64,000 nt of DNA from Ichthyophthirius multifiliis. Its lineage: Eukaryota > Ciliophora > Oligohymenophorea > Hymenostomatida. Below are positions 14,401 through 26,554 of this stretch, piece after piece. The translations under genes were made by a program, and so were the position numbers. The notes beneath the pieces were generated by a model. It did not search any database. It was not told where the DNA came from and saw only the letters and a list, made by a program, of their open reading frames with translations. Within the stretch, counting starts at the first letter, position 1. Each line of letters begins with the position of its first letter. The stretch covers positions 38,990-102,989 of the forward strand of contig NW_004086413.1 of NCBI RefSeq assembly GCF_000220395.1, written 5' to 3'.

Positions 14401-16422
14401 CCATGCCAAAAACTAATTATCTCTTTGTATTATATAAACCTAATTTAGGCAAATTTTAAATTAAAAATGGCAAATTTAGTGAAATTACTTCCAAATCATT
14501 TTATAAATTTACCAATTATAGAAATTCTAAACTTCGTTAATCATTAATTATATTACCTTTTAAAAAAATCCAATACTTATTTTAAAAATAAAAAATATTC
14601 AATTAATTTGATTATAAAGTTTCTTTATTTTAATGATTAGAATTATAATATAAAACCTAAAATAGTAAAATAGTATATATATATATATATATAATATATA
14701 TATATAAAGTTATATATATATATATATATATACATTTTTTCTATTAAATTAATTAATGCTAAACTTTCTTCACTTTTCACATGTTTATTTTAATATACAA
14801 TAATAAATATTTTATTAATCTTCTTCAATTTAATATATTTAATTTAAATATAAACTTGTTTCAAAATTAAATGGTATTTCTTGTTATATTTAGGAAATAT
14901 TTTTCTTTAAGTAAAATATAATTTTAAATATGAAGGTAAAAAATATATTATGAATTATTTTATTCAAATATTAATCTTGGTTGACTATATTCATTAACTT
15001 TAACTATTATATTAAATAAAAATTAAATTTTATTTTATATTTTAAATAAAATACTCATTTTTTATTCAAAAATATATGTATTATAATAAAAGTAAATAAT
15101 TAATCTTTTTCTATACATTAATATAATATTAAAATCATTACAATACGTCCAACTTCCAATATGACTATATTCTATTTTTTAAATCAAAATAAATTCAATA
15201 TTTTTATTAATATTATTATATTTAAATTTATAATAATAAATATTATTAGAATCATTTCCTATAATAATGGTTTATCCAATAATTTCTCTATTTAAAATTT
15301 CATTATAAATAGAAAAGTTTACTATTTAAGTGCTTTGAATATCAGCTTTTTATATTTTTATGTTAATTTATTAAATATAACTATTGTTTTTATATATATT
15401 TTAATATTTTACTAAATCTATATAATATATCTAAGTTTTTATAATTTTCTAAATCAAAAACTATTATTTATTTTTAAAAAGCTATTAAAAAAGCATATAT
15501 CAGTATGCTTAATTATTTTATAAAATTTTTATAAATCTTAAGATTCACTAATATCTATAAAAATATAAAAAAAATAAAAATAAAATAAAAATAACTTTCA
15601 ATTAATAACCCTTATAATTAAGATTCACCAAATAAATAAACTCTAATATTAATTCAAGAATTCATAAAAATAAGGATTTTTTAGTCATTTAAAACTACTG
15701 ATTAAGACCAAATCATATTAAATGAATTAACTAAAAACAAATAAACAAAATATATTTTTTTATAATAAAAAAGAAAAATATTTATTTACGATTATATAAT
15801 ACTTATATAATTTATTCTTTTTATATATCAAAAACAATAATAGCTTGATTTTTTTCAGTAATTATAATGTATTTTGTATTATTTTCAATTAAATGTAAAT
15901 TAACTATATTACTTCTAGTTAAAGGTAAAGTTTTTTCAACTTTTAGTGAATAAATATTTGCAATGTATAAATTGTTTTTGATAAAATAAATTATTTTATT
16001 GATTTCATTGATAAAATACAATTAATTAATTTAATTTTCGCCTTTTATTAAAAAAAATTAAATATAAAAATATGAAATATATTAACTTTAAATAATATCT
16101 AAAGTTTAAGTAGTTTGCATTTTCATATAATATATTATTGATACTGTAAGATTAGTATTTGCAGTATTTATTAATAGATAATTTACAGAAGGAATATATA
16201 AGACATTTTAAATAAAAAGAGTATCTTATGGTGTATTAGCTAAACCAATTTATATCACTTGTTTTCATTTTTATTTTATTAAATATTATTATTGTTATAT
16301 TTTTATTTTATATTTAAAATTATTAAAAAATTACTTGTTTAGAAAAATGTCTCAGGACATTTTTAAAAGCTAAACAGTTTAAAAATTTAAAAGATAAATA
16401 AAATTTTAAAAATAAAAATCAT
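9380..16422 (-). CDS. Very large secretory/membrane protein: signal peptide, propeller-like region, beta-helix repeats, transmembrane bundle, Q-rich tail
   Basis: Starts at ATG 16422 with a signal-peptide-like MIFIFKILFIFQIFKLFSF, then KCPETFFQ. The first intron ends near 16273 and leads into IGLANTPQDTLFIQNVLYIP. Down to about 13750 the text looks like a beta-propeller: GNIYTWDIKD, FVAWDIQEQ, KNQAIIVFDI. A cysteine cluster NACPKCKSCE follows. From about 13500 to 11500 there are beta-helix-like repeats such as IYIQNCNFLNNEVY, NIFLKNINFLKC and GGFLRIKSAELQIQECLFED. Near 10400-10200 lie hydrophobic spans (LLIFAVVNVYLFLVIKIKPF, then FGLLCLINVVFAIKIVYIIF), and the C-terminal tail is Q/N-rich, ending at TGA 9380-9382. 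Several GT-AG introns interrupt the gene and not every exon border was resolved. No enzyme motif is seen. An extracellular binding or adhesion role is inference. Standard-code fragments at 10037-10228, 13772-13978 and 15821-16021 are shadows or pieces. Confidence 0.75.
14670..14732. repeat. (TA)n microsatellite, likely intronic
   Basis: TA runs lie within the large 9380-16422 gene, where no coherent coding frame continues. A second run lies at about 11465-11492. Confidence 0.8.
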
Positions 16423-17261
16423 TTTATTGTTTTGTTTAAAATATATATATATTTATATATTAATACTAATTAAATTATTTTACTAAAATTAATAGTAATT
16501 TATTATGAATATTTATTAATATAAATTGATAATCTTTTCTTTTTTAAATAAAATGCTTTATCGGATTTGTTAAAAACTAATTTAATTATTTATTTATTTA
16601 TTTTGAAATTTAAAATTTAATAATAAATATTATAAATATTATATTTACTTTTTTTCTTTACTATTCTTTTTTATTACTTTATTTTAATTTTTCATTTTTA
16701 TATTAAATTCTGTTTATTTTCTTTTAAAATTAAGATACATAAATAAAAATAAATATTAATTTATTAAATATATTTAAATATAACTTTAATAAGATATTTT
16801 TAAAAAATATTTATATTAATTATAATCTAGAATTTTATTTTTAAAACATTTAATTAAAAAGATATCTTTTATTTATATAATTTTTTAAGAAAAAAATATA
16901 TTTATATAATAAATTTTTATTAAATAAGTAGCTAAGTAAAAATCTTAGTATTTTAATAAATAAAATTATATATATTATAGTAAATCAAAAAAATATTTTT
17001 TGAAATTATAAAATCTATTAAATTTTTATTTTTATTTATATTAAAAAAAAAAAAAATTTAAACAATTTATTTTTTTATATATATATAAAATATTAAATTT
17101 AAAAAGCCTTTTATAAATTTTAAAAAAATAATAAAACATTTTTATATATTATATATATTTAAAAAAATAAAATAAAGAAAACTTTATAAAAAAAAAGCGA
17201 AAAAAAAAACTAAACACAATAAAATAAAAACCTAAAATACATATAAGATAACAAAAATATA
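16423..17261. other. Intergenic gap between divergent genes
   Basis: About 840 bp of A/T homopolymer-rich sequence upstream of both the large minus-strand gene and the Ulp1-like gene. It should hold two divergent promoters. No TATA-like element can be singled out in such sequence. The standard-code fragment at 17149-17364 overlaps the start of the Ulp1-like gene on the wrong strand. Confidence 0.55.
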
Positions 17262-18755
17262 ATGCACAAATTATTTGAAGAAATCTAAAACACTCGCGAA
17301 AAGCAACTTTTAATAGAGGCCAAATCCCTCTATAATCATTTAGAAACACATGAAAAATCATCAATATAAATCCTTCAAAAATACCAAGAAAACACAGAAA
17401 AGCAATTAAAAAGCTTAAAAGAATATTTTCAAAAATATAGCAAAAAACACTAAAAATTAAAATAGAATTACTAAATATTTTCCAATTGTATAAATGACTC
17501 TAACCTTTTAGAAAATATTTAAAATCTTGATTTTTCTGATCTATTTGATTTTATAGAAAACAAATAGTTAACACCTGATTATTTTAGAGATTTTAAATAA
17601 GATGAATTTAATAATATGAGATAAAGTTTAGAAATATATGCCAAAAAATTATATAAAACCAGAATAAACGATGATTTAATAAATCAACGAGAAAACCTAT
17701 CATATGAAATAGACGAAATAATACAATAAATCAATTAAATCCTAGCCCTAAAAGACAAACAATAAATTGTTTAAAAATTCGACAAAGACCTCCTTTTAAC
17801 ACTAGAATCTAAGATAAGCCGTCTCTAATCTCTCGATAGTCTCATTCCACACATAATTTGCGAAGTTCTCAATAAAGCCAGTGATTTTAGTAAACAACTT
17901 TTCGAAAATTTTATCACTTTCCGCCAAAACGCTATGTAGATATGTACTTAATTACAAAACTTCTCCTCTGAAAATGACCGATCCTTCAAATATGAATTCG
18001 CCAATATAAATTTACAAGACCCAAACAAAATAAGAGTAATGCGCTATAATATTTCTTTAAAAAATGAAGACCTGTCATCTTTACAAGAAGGCCGTATATT
18101 AAGTGAAAACCTAGTTTTTTTCATAATCGACTATTTTTCAGAACGTAACCTCTCTCCCATATATAAAAACTCTCAAATTCTGATCTTAAAATCATCCTTT
18201 TTTTCTTCTCTATTGCCCACAGGGTCACAATTAATTCCGGAATCAATAAACTACGATAATATAAAAAACTACACATAAGAATATAGGGGAAATACATCAA
18301 ATATATTCGAAAAATTTAAACGTATTTTAATTTCTTTGTAAATAACTTATAATAACTGGATACTAATAGAAATAAAAAACACTCCAGATAAAGAAATACT
18401 AATTTATGATTCTGATATGAGACTTTTTTTACCTTATCATGAACGAATTTCTAACATAATAAGGTTATATATATAACTTGAATTGTAAAATAAAACTGAT
18501 TTGCCATAAGATTAATGCGCTTAAATTGCAGATTAATATATAGGAAGATCTGTTTCAGTACCTTAGAATAGTTTACCATAGGATAATTGTTTGTTTTTTT
18601 GTAAAAATTTGAGTCTATGTGCATAGGGAAAGGCTTTACATGCTACTAGCTATAATATGTAATAGATTAATAGTTTTAGACTTGAAGTTTTTACAAATTT
18701 ATTGAGAATCGGATATAGTTAAGATAGAAGTCTTTAATTTGAAATTTTGTTTTGA
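17262..18755 (+). CDS. Ulp1/SENP-like (C48) protein with N-terminal coiled coil; catalytic His apparently replaced (497 aa)
   Basis: One intronless ciliate-code frame from ATG 17262 (MHKLFEEIQNTREKQ...) to TGA 18753-18755. Residues about 1-230 are helical and coiled-coil-like. From about 265 the text resembles the Ulp1 fold: LSSLQEGRILSENLVFFIID aligns with the family's helix that usually carries WLND. The core strands read YNNWILIEI (N365-W366) and ILIYDSD (D383), and the nucleophile region is LPQDNCLFFCKN (C443). In active Ulp1 enzymes the order is HW...D...Q...C; here the Asp, Gln-like position and Cys are present but the His position holds Asn. So this may be an inactive SUMO/ubiquitin-like binding protein or a divergent protease. 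Family assignment rests on motif order, not on a search. The standard-code fragment 18039-18278 is an in-frame piece. Confidence 0.6.
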
Positions 18756-20368
18756 AAAAAAATAAAAAACTTAATATTAATATAATCTATTTATTTATAT
18801 ATATATAAAATATTATATTTTTCTATATTAATATAAATTTTTTACAAATATATAATAATGCTAAATACTATTAATTTAATAATGATTATTATATTTTAGA
18901 AATATTTCAAATAACCTGTATTATTTTAACTGCTTTTATGTTTATAATTTTTGTATATAAATTTTTTAAATAAAAAATATATATTATTATAATTTTTTTA
19001 TATTTAGAATATAAATCTATATTTATTTATACATGTTTTTTTTAATAATCTTTATTTAAAATCTAAAATCTAAAATGTTCTATCCCTTTTAACTGAACTA
19101 ATTTATTAATACAATAATTATATATTATTAGCTATTATCCAAAATCTAATTGATTTTTTTTTTTATAATCTCGATTATAATTTAATTTCATATTAATATA
19201 TATTATTATTTTATACTTGCTTATATGTAAAAACAAGAAGTTTTTAAAAAAATATATGAATATTATAAATTAAACAAATTTAAATAATAAATTAAAATAA
19301 TTAATAAATATTGACAATGTATAGTAGAATTTATATACTTTTTTTGTTTAATATTTGTTTATTTTATTATTACTACTTATCAATAAATTAAATTAAATTT
19401 CTTTTTGTTTAAATAGTTAAAAATCCTTTTATATCACAGTGAGAATATTTTTAAGTATTTATATTTAACTTTGGACTTTCGAATATTATTCTTTATTTTA
19501 CTTATAAAAATAATAAATATTAAAAAGAAGAAAAAAAAACACACACACAATAATTTATATCTAATTATATTAATAAAAATACATTCAAATAAATAATTTT
19601 TGTTTTATAAATTAATTCAATATTTATTTATTTAAAATTAAATATTATAATGCAATTTTATTTTTAGAAGAATAATAAAATAATTAAAAATGAATCAAAA
19701 ATCAAAGAAATAATTCAAAATTAAAATATTTTATAATAAAAATATTTAAAAAGAAAATTTTAATTAAAATATAAATCTATTATAATTACTTATTATTATT
19801 ATAATTTTATCTTTTAAATATTAAATATTTTTTTTTTTATATATGTAAAATAGATATTTAGTATTTAGAAACTTTATATGATTATAAATATCTTAATTGT
19901 GATAATTTATTATGTCTATTCATAAAATTCAATAAATATAATAAAATAAAACTATAAAATGAAAAAAATATTAAATTTAATATATTTATTATAAATCTTT
20001 TATTTTAAATAATTTTTTTTTGTATATATTTTATAATATCTATTATTATTTTATTATATTTTGTCTATTAATTGAAAAATTTTTATTTTTATTTTTGATA
20101 AAAAAGAAAATTATTTATATTTTTATTTTAATTTTAATTTATTTAATAATTATTTAATTTAAATAATTTTTCTTTTAAAAACAAAAATATTATTTGTTTT
20201 ATATAATTTAATTTATTAAAATGAAAATAATTTTGATTTTAATTAAATAAAATGATTTTTTTGTTTAAGAAGGTTAAAGTATTTAATATAAAATAAAAGG
20301 GAAAAATAATTTTTTTAATTTTATAATTTATTAAAATTTATTTTTCTAAGTTTTTTTCTATGTTTTTT
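18756..20368. other. Intergenic gap with one weak minus-strand reading frame
   Basis: About 1.6 kb, mostly very AT-rich, with a short (AC)n run near 19541-19549. On the minus strand a ciliate-code frame from ATG 19191 to TGA 18907-18909 would give 94 aa, including NRDYKKKNQLDFGQQ and KGIEHFRFQILN. Its length is not far from chance at this base composition, so I do not call it a gene. Confidence 0.45.
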
Positions 20369-20721
20369 TCAAAAAAACTCAAAATTATTTTTTTCAAACT
20401 ATTTAAGTTATTCAATAAATCCGTAGTTCGGACAAGCAACATCTCTTCTACTTTATACATAACTTAAAATCTAATATAGTTATTAAAATAAAAAATAATA
20501 TATATATAAAAATACATATTCAAAACCTAATTTAAATTTTTTCATTAAATACATACAAACAATAGTAGCAGATCGAGATTTTCCTTAAGCACAATGGATA
20601 AGTATTTTGTTTTTGTTATCTTATAATGCATTAGAAATAAATTCCCATGATTCTTTAAAATGCTAAGAAATATTTGTAAAATCTTCATCATCAATACTTA
20701 TTTTCAAATAGCTAATTTAAG

Positions 20722-20794
<73 letters not shown>

Positions 20795-22060
20795 AATTAT
20801 ATAATAACATTATATTCTTTTAAATTTATATTAATATATTAATATTTATATAAAATTAAATAATTATTTTTATTTATTTATGATATATTAATATAATTAT
20901 TTTAATAATTAAATATTATTTTTTATTTTATTTTTTAATATTAAATTAATTTTCAATATCATATAATATTATTTTTTTAATTAAAATAATATTAGTTTTT
21001 TTTTTTGTACAGACGATTTAATTAAAAAAAATTTTCAACTTCTGAAGTCATATTAAGAATATGAGTTAATCCAATATTATCTATAACTTCTTAAGAAGCA
21101 GCATGTTTCCAATTTCCATAATATAATTTTCCATTTAAAATATCATTTGGATAAACTATTTAGCTATCTAAATTGAATATAGTTAAAAAATATATTTAAA
21201 TATATTAATATGTTTAAATATATATATATATATATATATATATTTAAAAATATTTATATAATTATATATTTTTTTTTTATATTTATATATAATTAAATTT
21301 ATTTATTTAAAAATATTATATTTATATTATTATTAATAAAATGAATTATATATATATTATAATGAATTATTATTATATATATTTATTTTAAATTATATTT
21401 TTTTTAATTATAATTTTTTATTTATATACTATTAAATTATTGAAAACATTTTTTCATAAAATTATATTAATTAAAGAAGGAATTTGACTCGTTTCTTAAT
21501 ATATGAATTTCCTAAATTTTATTTTTTTTCAAAATTTTATAAAAATTAAAAGCTTAATTAAATTCGACATTATCATATTTTGCATCTTATATATATTTTA
21601 ATAAAGTATCTTCAGTAATTTTAATATGTCCATTACTTAATAAATTATTATATTCTTTATTTTATTATTTTTATATTTAGACTATAATCTAATTTAGCAT
21701 TTACTATTTCTCGTTATTTTCCGCTTAAAATATTATAAAATTATAAAATCTTTTTGCCTTTGAAAAAATATCCTTTTTTTCACATGATAATAATTATTAG
21801 ATATCTTCTAATTTAATGTTTTCTTCTTTTATTTGTATTTCTTTTAATATATTTTGAGATATAGGTATTAAATTTTAAAATTCATATGGAATACACTATG
21901 GATTACCTAAATCATATATTATGAAACTGTTTTTTTATTAATGATGTGCTGCTCTTTGAAGTAAATTATAAAATAAATTTATGTCTATAAATGATATTTC
22001 TATTTGTTTTTTTTGATTTGTATCTCTTGATATTTTTCTTAAATTTTTTTTATTATCCAT
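20369..22060 (-). CDS. Dual-specificity protein phosphatase with an N-terminal extension
   Basis: Minus strand from ATG 22060 (MDNKKNLRKISRDTNQKKQ...) to TGA 20369-20371. The C-terminal half is a dual-specificity phosphatase domain: ILNGKFYYGNWKHAAS and VIDNIGLTHILNMTSEVENF open it, ISIDDEDFTNISQHFKESWE follows, and the active site at about 20570-20598 reads HCAQGKSRSATIVCMYLM, with the catalytic Cys and Arg of CX5R present. After a 45-nt GT-AG intron at 20471-20515 the end reads SYVQSRRDVACPNYGFIEQL, the usual closing motif. The N-terminal about 150 residues (IYDLGNPQCIPYEF, then KFYNFIIF) match no family I can name; a degenerate rhodanese-like or MAPK-docking region is possible. A long TA run lies in the intron near 20724-20791. 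Substrate unknown; a MAP-kinase phosphatase role is only a guess. Confidence 0.8.
20724..20791. repeat. (TA)n microsatellite in a phosphatase intron
   Basis: A 68-bp uninterrupted TA run between the exon ending near 21015 and the catalytic exon of the phosphatase. Shorter TA runs lie nearby at about 21222-21243. Confidence 0.9.
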
Positions 22061-22240
22061 ATTTATTGTAATTAAATTATAATTTAATAATTCTTTTTGA
22101 ATTTTTTTTTTTCTTATTTTTATTTAATATGTTTTTAAATTATAATGATTAAAATTAAAAAAAAAATTACTTTTATAATAAATTTTATTTGATTTTTTTA
22201 TTATAGTTATAAAAAAATATGGATAAAAAAAATAAATATG

Positions 22241-22276
<36 letters not shown>

Positions 22277-22599
22277 TATATATTATTTAGGTAATTTATT
22301 AAAATAGATATATTAATACATTATTTATATACATGAAAAATTATTAAATAATATTTAATTTTAAAAATTTTTTATTATATTTAATTATGTAATAATTTTT
22401 ATTTCTATTTACATATAAATGAATTTTTTAATTATTATTTATATATATATAGTTAACATTATTATTTATATTGAATGTATTATAATTTTAATTTTAATTT
22501 TTGCTATATTTTTAATTGTCTAAAGTAACTTTTTATAAAACTAAGTTCATATTCAATTTAAATTTTAATTATATATTAGTTTTTTAAATAATTATACAC
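22061..22599. other. Gap or 3' exons of the uncertain gene; TA-rich
   Basis: Contains a TA run at about 22243-22272. No clear coding text. It may hold the 3' end of the uncertain gene to the right and the promoter of the phosphatase. Confidence 0.4.
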
Positions 22600-23778
22600 T
22601 ACATTTATATTTATTTTCATATATATAATACATTTAATAAACAAATAAATTATTTATATTTTATGGTCTAATATAGCTCTAATTATTCGAATTATTATTA
22701 AATAATAAATTACAACGAAAATCTATATTTAAAAATTTTTACTACTTAGTTGAAGAATTATCATTTTTTTATTTTATCGTTACCATTTTAAATAATACTA
22801 TTATTCATACTATTTTAGTTATTTTAAATATTCATTTATTATTTTAAATTAGACATAAAATTTTTTCCCATCCATTTAATTTTCGAAACTATTTTAATTT
22901 AACTAATTTTATAAAGTCATCTAAAATATTTATTATCTAATCTAAGATTTTAATTATTAATTTTAAGAACTGAAAATCACTTCGTATATAATAAATAAAC
23001 TCTATTTTACCACAGACTTATATAATTCATTCTGATTTTTCTCTTTCAAATTATTTTTCTCAAACATCACTGTAACAGGATATAATTATGTCATGATTTT
23101 TATGTATTTCCGAATAAAAATATATCATTCTAAGAATTAATTAACTATATGATTTTCCCTACGTTTTATTTTTTCATATATTTACATTCCTTTGTAAATA
23201 CTTTAGCTTTCTAAAAGTTTCTAAATTAATTATCAATTTTTTTATATTAGATATGGTATTTAGGAAACATTATATGCATTATATAATTATTTATATGAAT
23301 AAATATTAATTTACTTTATATTTTCTGTATTAATTTTATTTTTAAGTATTATCTAAAATATTTCTTTTAATTTTATCTATATATTAAAAAATTTCTAAAT
23401 ATCAAATTCATGATGCATATAATCTATTGCTTTTTTAATATATAAATACTTATATGTATTTTATATTTCTATTTCTTTTAATTATTTAAATCTATTTTTA
23501 TTTTCTTTCCTATTAAGAACTTACTTTCTTAATAAATACTTTTCATTAAATTTATTTCATAATTTCTAAATATATCTAAAATTCGGCAAGTATAATTTTC
23601 TCTTTTTTTGATGACTATTCCTATAATTTTTGTTCTTTCTATTGTTATTATATATATTTGTCTATTTCATTAATTTCAGAATTTTGCCTTTATTTTTTTT
23701 ATCCCCGTCTTTAATATCAAAAGAATACAACTTATTCGCCAAATCATGAATAAAAGTATAATTATTGTATTTTAACAT
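22600..23778 (-). CDS. Uncertain gene or pseudogene with in-frame TGA codons; coiled-coil and membrane-like text
   Basis: A minus-strand frame keeps coding character for about 1.1 kb: MLKYNNYTFIHDLANKLYSF, then EIEIQNTYKYLYIKKAIDYM, MHHEFDIQKFFNIQIKLKEI, LYPVTVMFEKNNLKEKNQNE and FENQMDGKKFYVQFKIINEY, ending in a hydrophobic FVVIYYLIIIRIIRAIL. Read straight through, TGA codons break it at about 23556, 23268 and 23128. Two can be removed by phase-preserving GT-AG introns (about 23243-23290, and about 23060-23150 ending just before MFEKNN). The first needs a 96-nt intron that would discard coding-looking text. So it is either a real multi-intron gene or a decaying one. The 3' end is not defined. 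I do not recognise the family. Confidence 0.4.
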
Positions 23779-24741
23779 TATAATAGTAACTTCAGAGAAC
23801 ACAATTTATCAACCTCCAAACTCACTCATTAATTTTTTTTTTTTTGTAAGATCGTGTTATTACATTAATATATTGATTTTTTCAAATAGAAAGTAATGTT
23901 TAAAGCCGATAAGTCAATATATTTATTTTATTCATTTTATTTGAATTTTTTAAGACATTTAAGTTATATATTTTCATTTAAATTTCTATTATTAAATAAA
24001 ATAAAAAACTATTGCCTATCTTTTTTATAATATAATGAAAATTAATACACATATATGCTCGTGATTTTAAAGATATATTATTAAATAAATTTTAATTAAA
24101 TAAAATTTATTTTTAAATATTCATAATTTTCATGTATTTTATTATTAATATTTTTTTCATTTTCATATTAATATTTATATATAAGTTAAAACTAAGAAAA
24201 TAACTAAATTCATTGATATTAATTGAGTTTATATATACATAATAACATATTTAAATATAATTAGAATAAATTTTGTTTATTTCATTATTTATTATTAAAA
24301 AAAAAAAATATTATATAATTTTTATTTCATAAAAAAAAAAAAAAACTAATAAATAATCAATTTATTTTCTTTTATTTTTATTAAAAAAAAAAAATCTATA
24401 GTATATCTAATCATTACTTTGATTAAAAAAATAAAATAAAAGTCGCATAAATATTTTAAGATATTAAGATATTGTAAATATATAAATAATAGATTTATAT
24501 AAAATATTTTAATTTTTTATATTAAAAGAAAAAATATATTTGTCTATTTATATATATTTATTTTTTAATTTAATATATATTATTAAATATTTTAAGAAAA
24601 ATTATTCTTATTTATAAAAACAAAAATAAAATTATTTATTTAATATGTTTTTTGTTTATTATTAATCTTATTTATTCAATAATAAAAAATTAAATATTTT
24701 AATAATTTTATTTTTATAGTTTAGAAATAATGTTTTAAATT
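23779..24741. other. Intergenic gap, no gene seen
   Basis: About 960 bp of A/T-rich sequence with A and T homopolymers. An upstream in-frame ATG at 23829 is followed by a TGA six codons later, which is why the start of the uncertain gene is placed at 23778. Confidence 0.5.
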
Positions 24742-25293
24742 TCATTTTTAAATATTTTTTAATTCATTTTCTTAGTTTTTAATTTATTCTTATTACAAAT
24801 CATATTATTATTATTATTGTTATTATAAAACTTATTATTAAACTTGTTATTAAACTTGTAATTATGATTATTATTGTTATTCTTATTAATCTTTTTGCTT
24901 GATTTATTCTTTTTACTTTTCTTTAGCTTATTCTTTTTATTTACTACTTTTATTTTTATTTTTCTAGTCCCTTTTCGAGCTTGATCTTGATCTCGATCTC
25001 GATCTTGAAGATCTAGAACCATCAGAATCAGAATCAGATCCAGATCCAGAACTTGAATAATCGCTTCTAGACGAATTAGAAGAGCTTGAGGAACTACTTT
25101 CTGTATAACTTTTTTTTCTTAAATATGTATAATAATTTTCATATGTAATGTTTTAATTTTTTGAATTATAATTTTTAATTTATATATAAAAATCATATTA
25201 TTTTTAATTTTGAAATCATATCATATCATATCATATTTAAATAGAATAAAAAATTTACCTTCTTGAATATTTTCTATTACTTTTTTTTTATAA

Positions 25294-25342
<49 letters not shown>

Positions 25343-26228
25343 TATATATATATATTATATTTTATAAATTATTTTATTAATTTTTTTAAATATTTATATA
25401 ATATTTATATATTATTTAATATAAAATAATATATATTTTTATATATGATTATATTAATAATGTTTTAAATATAATATATATCTATTAACTAATTAAATTT
25501 ATATTAAAAAAATAAAATAAAATAAAATTAAAAAATTTAATGAACCTTCTTGAACTAGATCTAGAACTACTTTACTATCTTCTTAAATTATTTAAATATA
25601 AAAATATTTAATTTAAAGGAAAAAATTTAATAACACCTTCTTCTTTTTTCATCACATTCATTAGCCCTGTATTTTCAAACAAAAAAAAATTATTGTTTGC
25701 CAAATTCACAAATAATTATTTTGAATTATTATTTCTGACCAATGGCCTCTTCTTCCACAATTATAGCATCTATCAACAGGTTAAGGTCCTCTAGACCTTG
25801 ATACTTTTTATCCTGCAGGTTCTACTATCAATACTTTTCCATCTACTTAAGCCTTTTAAATATTATTTAATTATTAGTTATTATTATATAATTTTTATAT
25901 ATATTAAAAAAAAATAAAAAAAAAAAATAAGTAAAATATAATAACAAACTTTATTCATCTTTTTGATTGCAGCTTCTGCATCATGATAATCTCTATATGT
26001 CTATTTATTTATTTTGATAAATATAAATGTATTATATTAAAAAAAAATAATTATAATATTATATATAATTTATATATATTGTGTAGGTTTATTAACTATA
26101 AACGAATATGATCTTTTCATTATAATATCAACTATTTTTCCAAACTTCTTAAATTCATAATCCAAATCTTCTTCAGTAGTCCTGCTTGAAAAATTTGATA
26201 TATATATTTACGGATTTTTTCTAGACAT
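24742..26228 (-). CDS. SR-type RNA-binding protein: RRM, CCHC zinc knuckle, RS domain, Q-rich tail
   Basis: Minus strand from ATG 26228 to TGA 24742-24744, with at least five short GT-AG introns. The start MSRKNPQIYISNFSSRTTEE opens an RRM; IYISNF is RNP2, and KKFGKIVDIIMKRSYSFI leads to the RNP1 region, followed by YRDYHDAEAAIKKMN and VDGKVLIVEPAG. A zinc knuckle follows, CYNCGRRGHWANEC (CX2CX4HX4C), completed only after removing an intron whose donor lies inside the His-Trp codons. Then come RSSSRR, SRSDYSSSGSGSDSDSD and SRSRSRSRSRSSS. The tail is K/Q-rich, ending in long glutamine runs spelled TAA. The order matches RSZ/SRSF7-type splicing factors that select 5' splice sites. The standard-code frame at 24759-25022 overlaps the tail out of frame and is rejected. 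A TA run in an intron spans about 25299-25345. Confidence 0.85.
25299..25345. repeat. (TA)n microsatellite in an SR-protein intron
   Basis: A TA run between the short SNRKYSRR exon and the exon holding SSRSSSRR; no coding frame continues through it. Confidence 0.85.
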
Positions 26229-26554
26229 TTTTTTTTAAAAATCTAATAAAAAAAAAAATTTAAAAAAATAAATTAATTAAATTATAAAATATTTAAAAAA
26301 AATCTAATTTAAAATAAATAAAAATAAAAATAAAATAAAATATAATTTATAGATATAAATAAAAATATTAAATATATAATTTTTTTTAAATTTATCTTAT
26401 ATAAAATTATAATCTATTATAAATATTAATTTTTGATCATAATTAAAAAATAAAATAATTATATTATAATAATATCATAGCTTTTATTTAAACTTATAAA
26501 TAGATATAATGTCAAATTTTGATCAAAAATTATAATAAAGTTAAGTTTTATAAA

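Noticed and set aside
18907-19191. 94-aa minus-strand frame as a gene
   Set aside because: At this base composition a TGA-free frame of about 95 codons is expected by chance reasonably often, and no family or splice context supports it.
22600-23778. Mitochondrial insertion (TGA as Trp)
   Set aside because: The same stretch has many in-frame TAA and TAG codons, which would be stops in mitochondria.
24759-25022. 87-aa K/N-rich minus-strand ORF as a separate protein
   Set aside because: It overlaps the RS and Q-rich end of the SR protein in another frame; the frame continuous with the RRM and zinc knuckle is the supported one.
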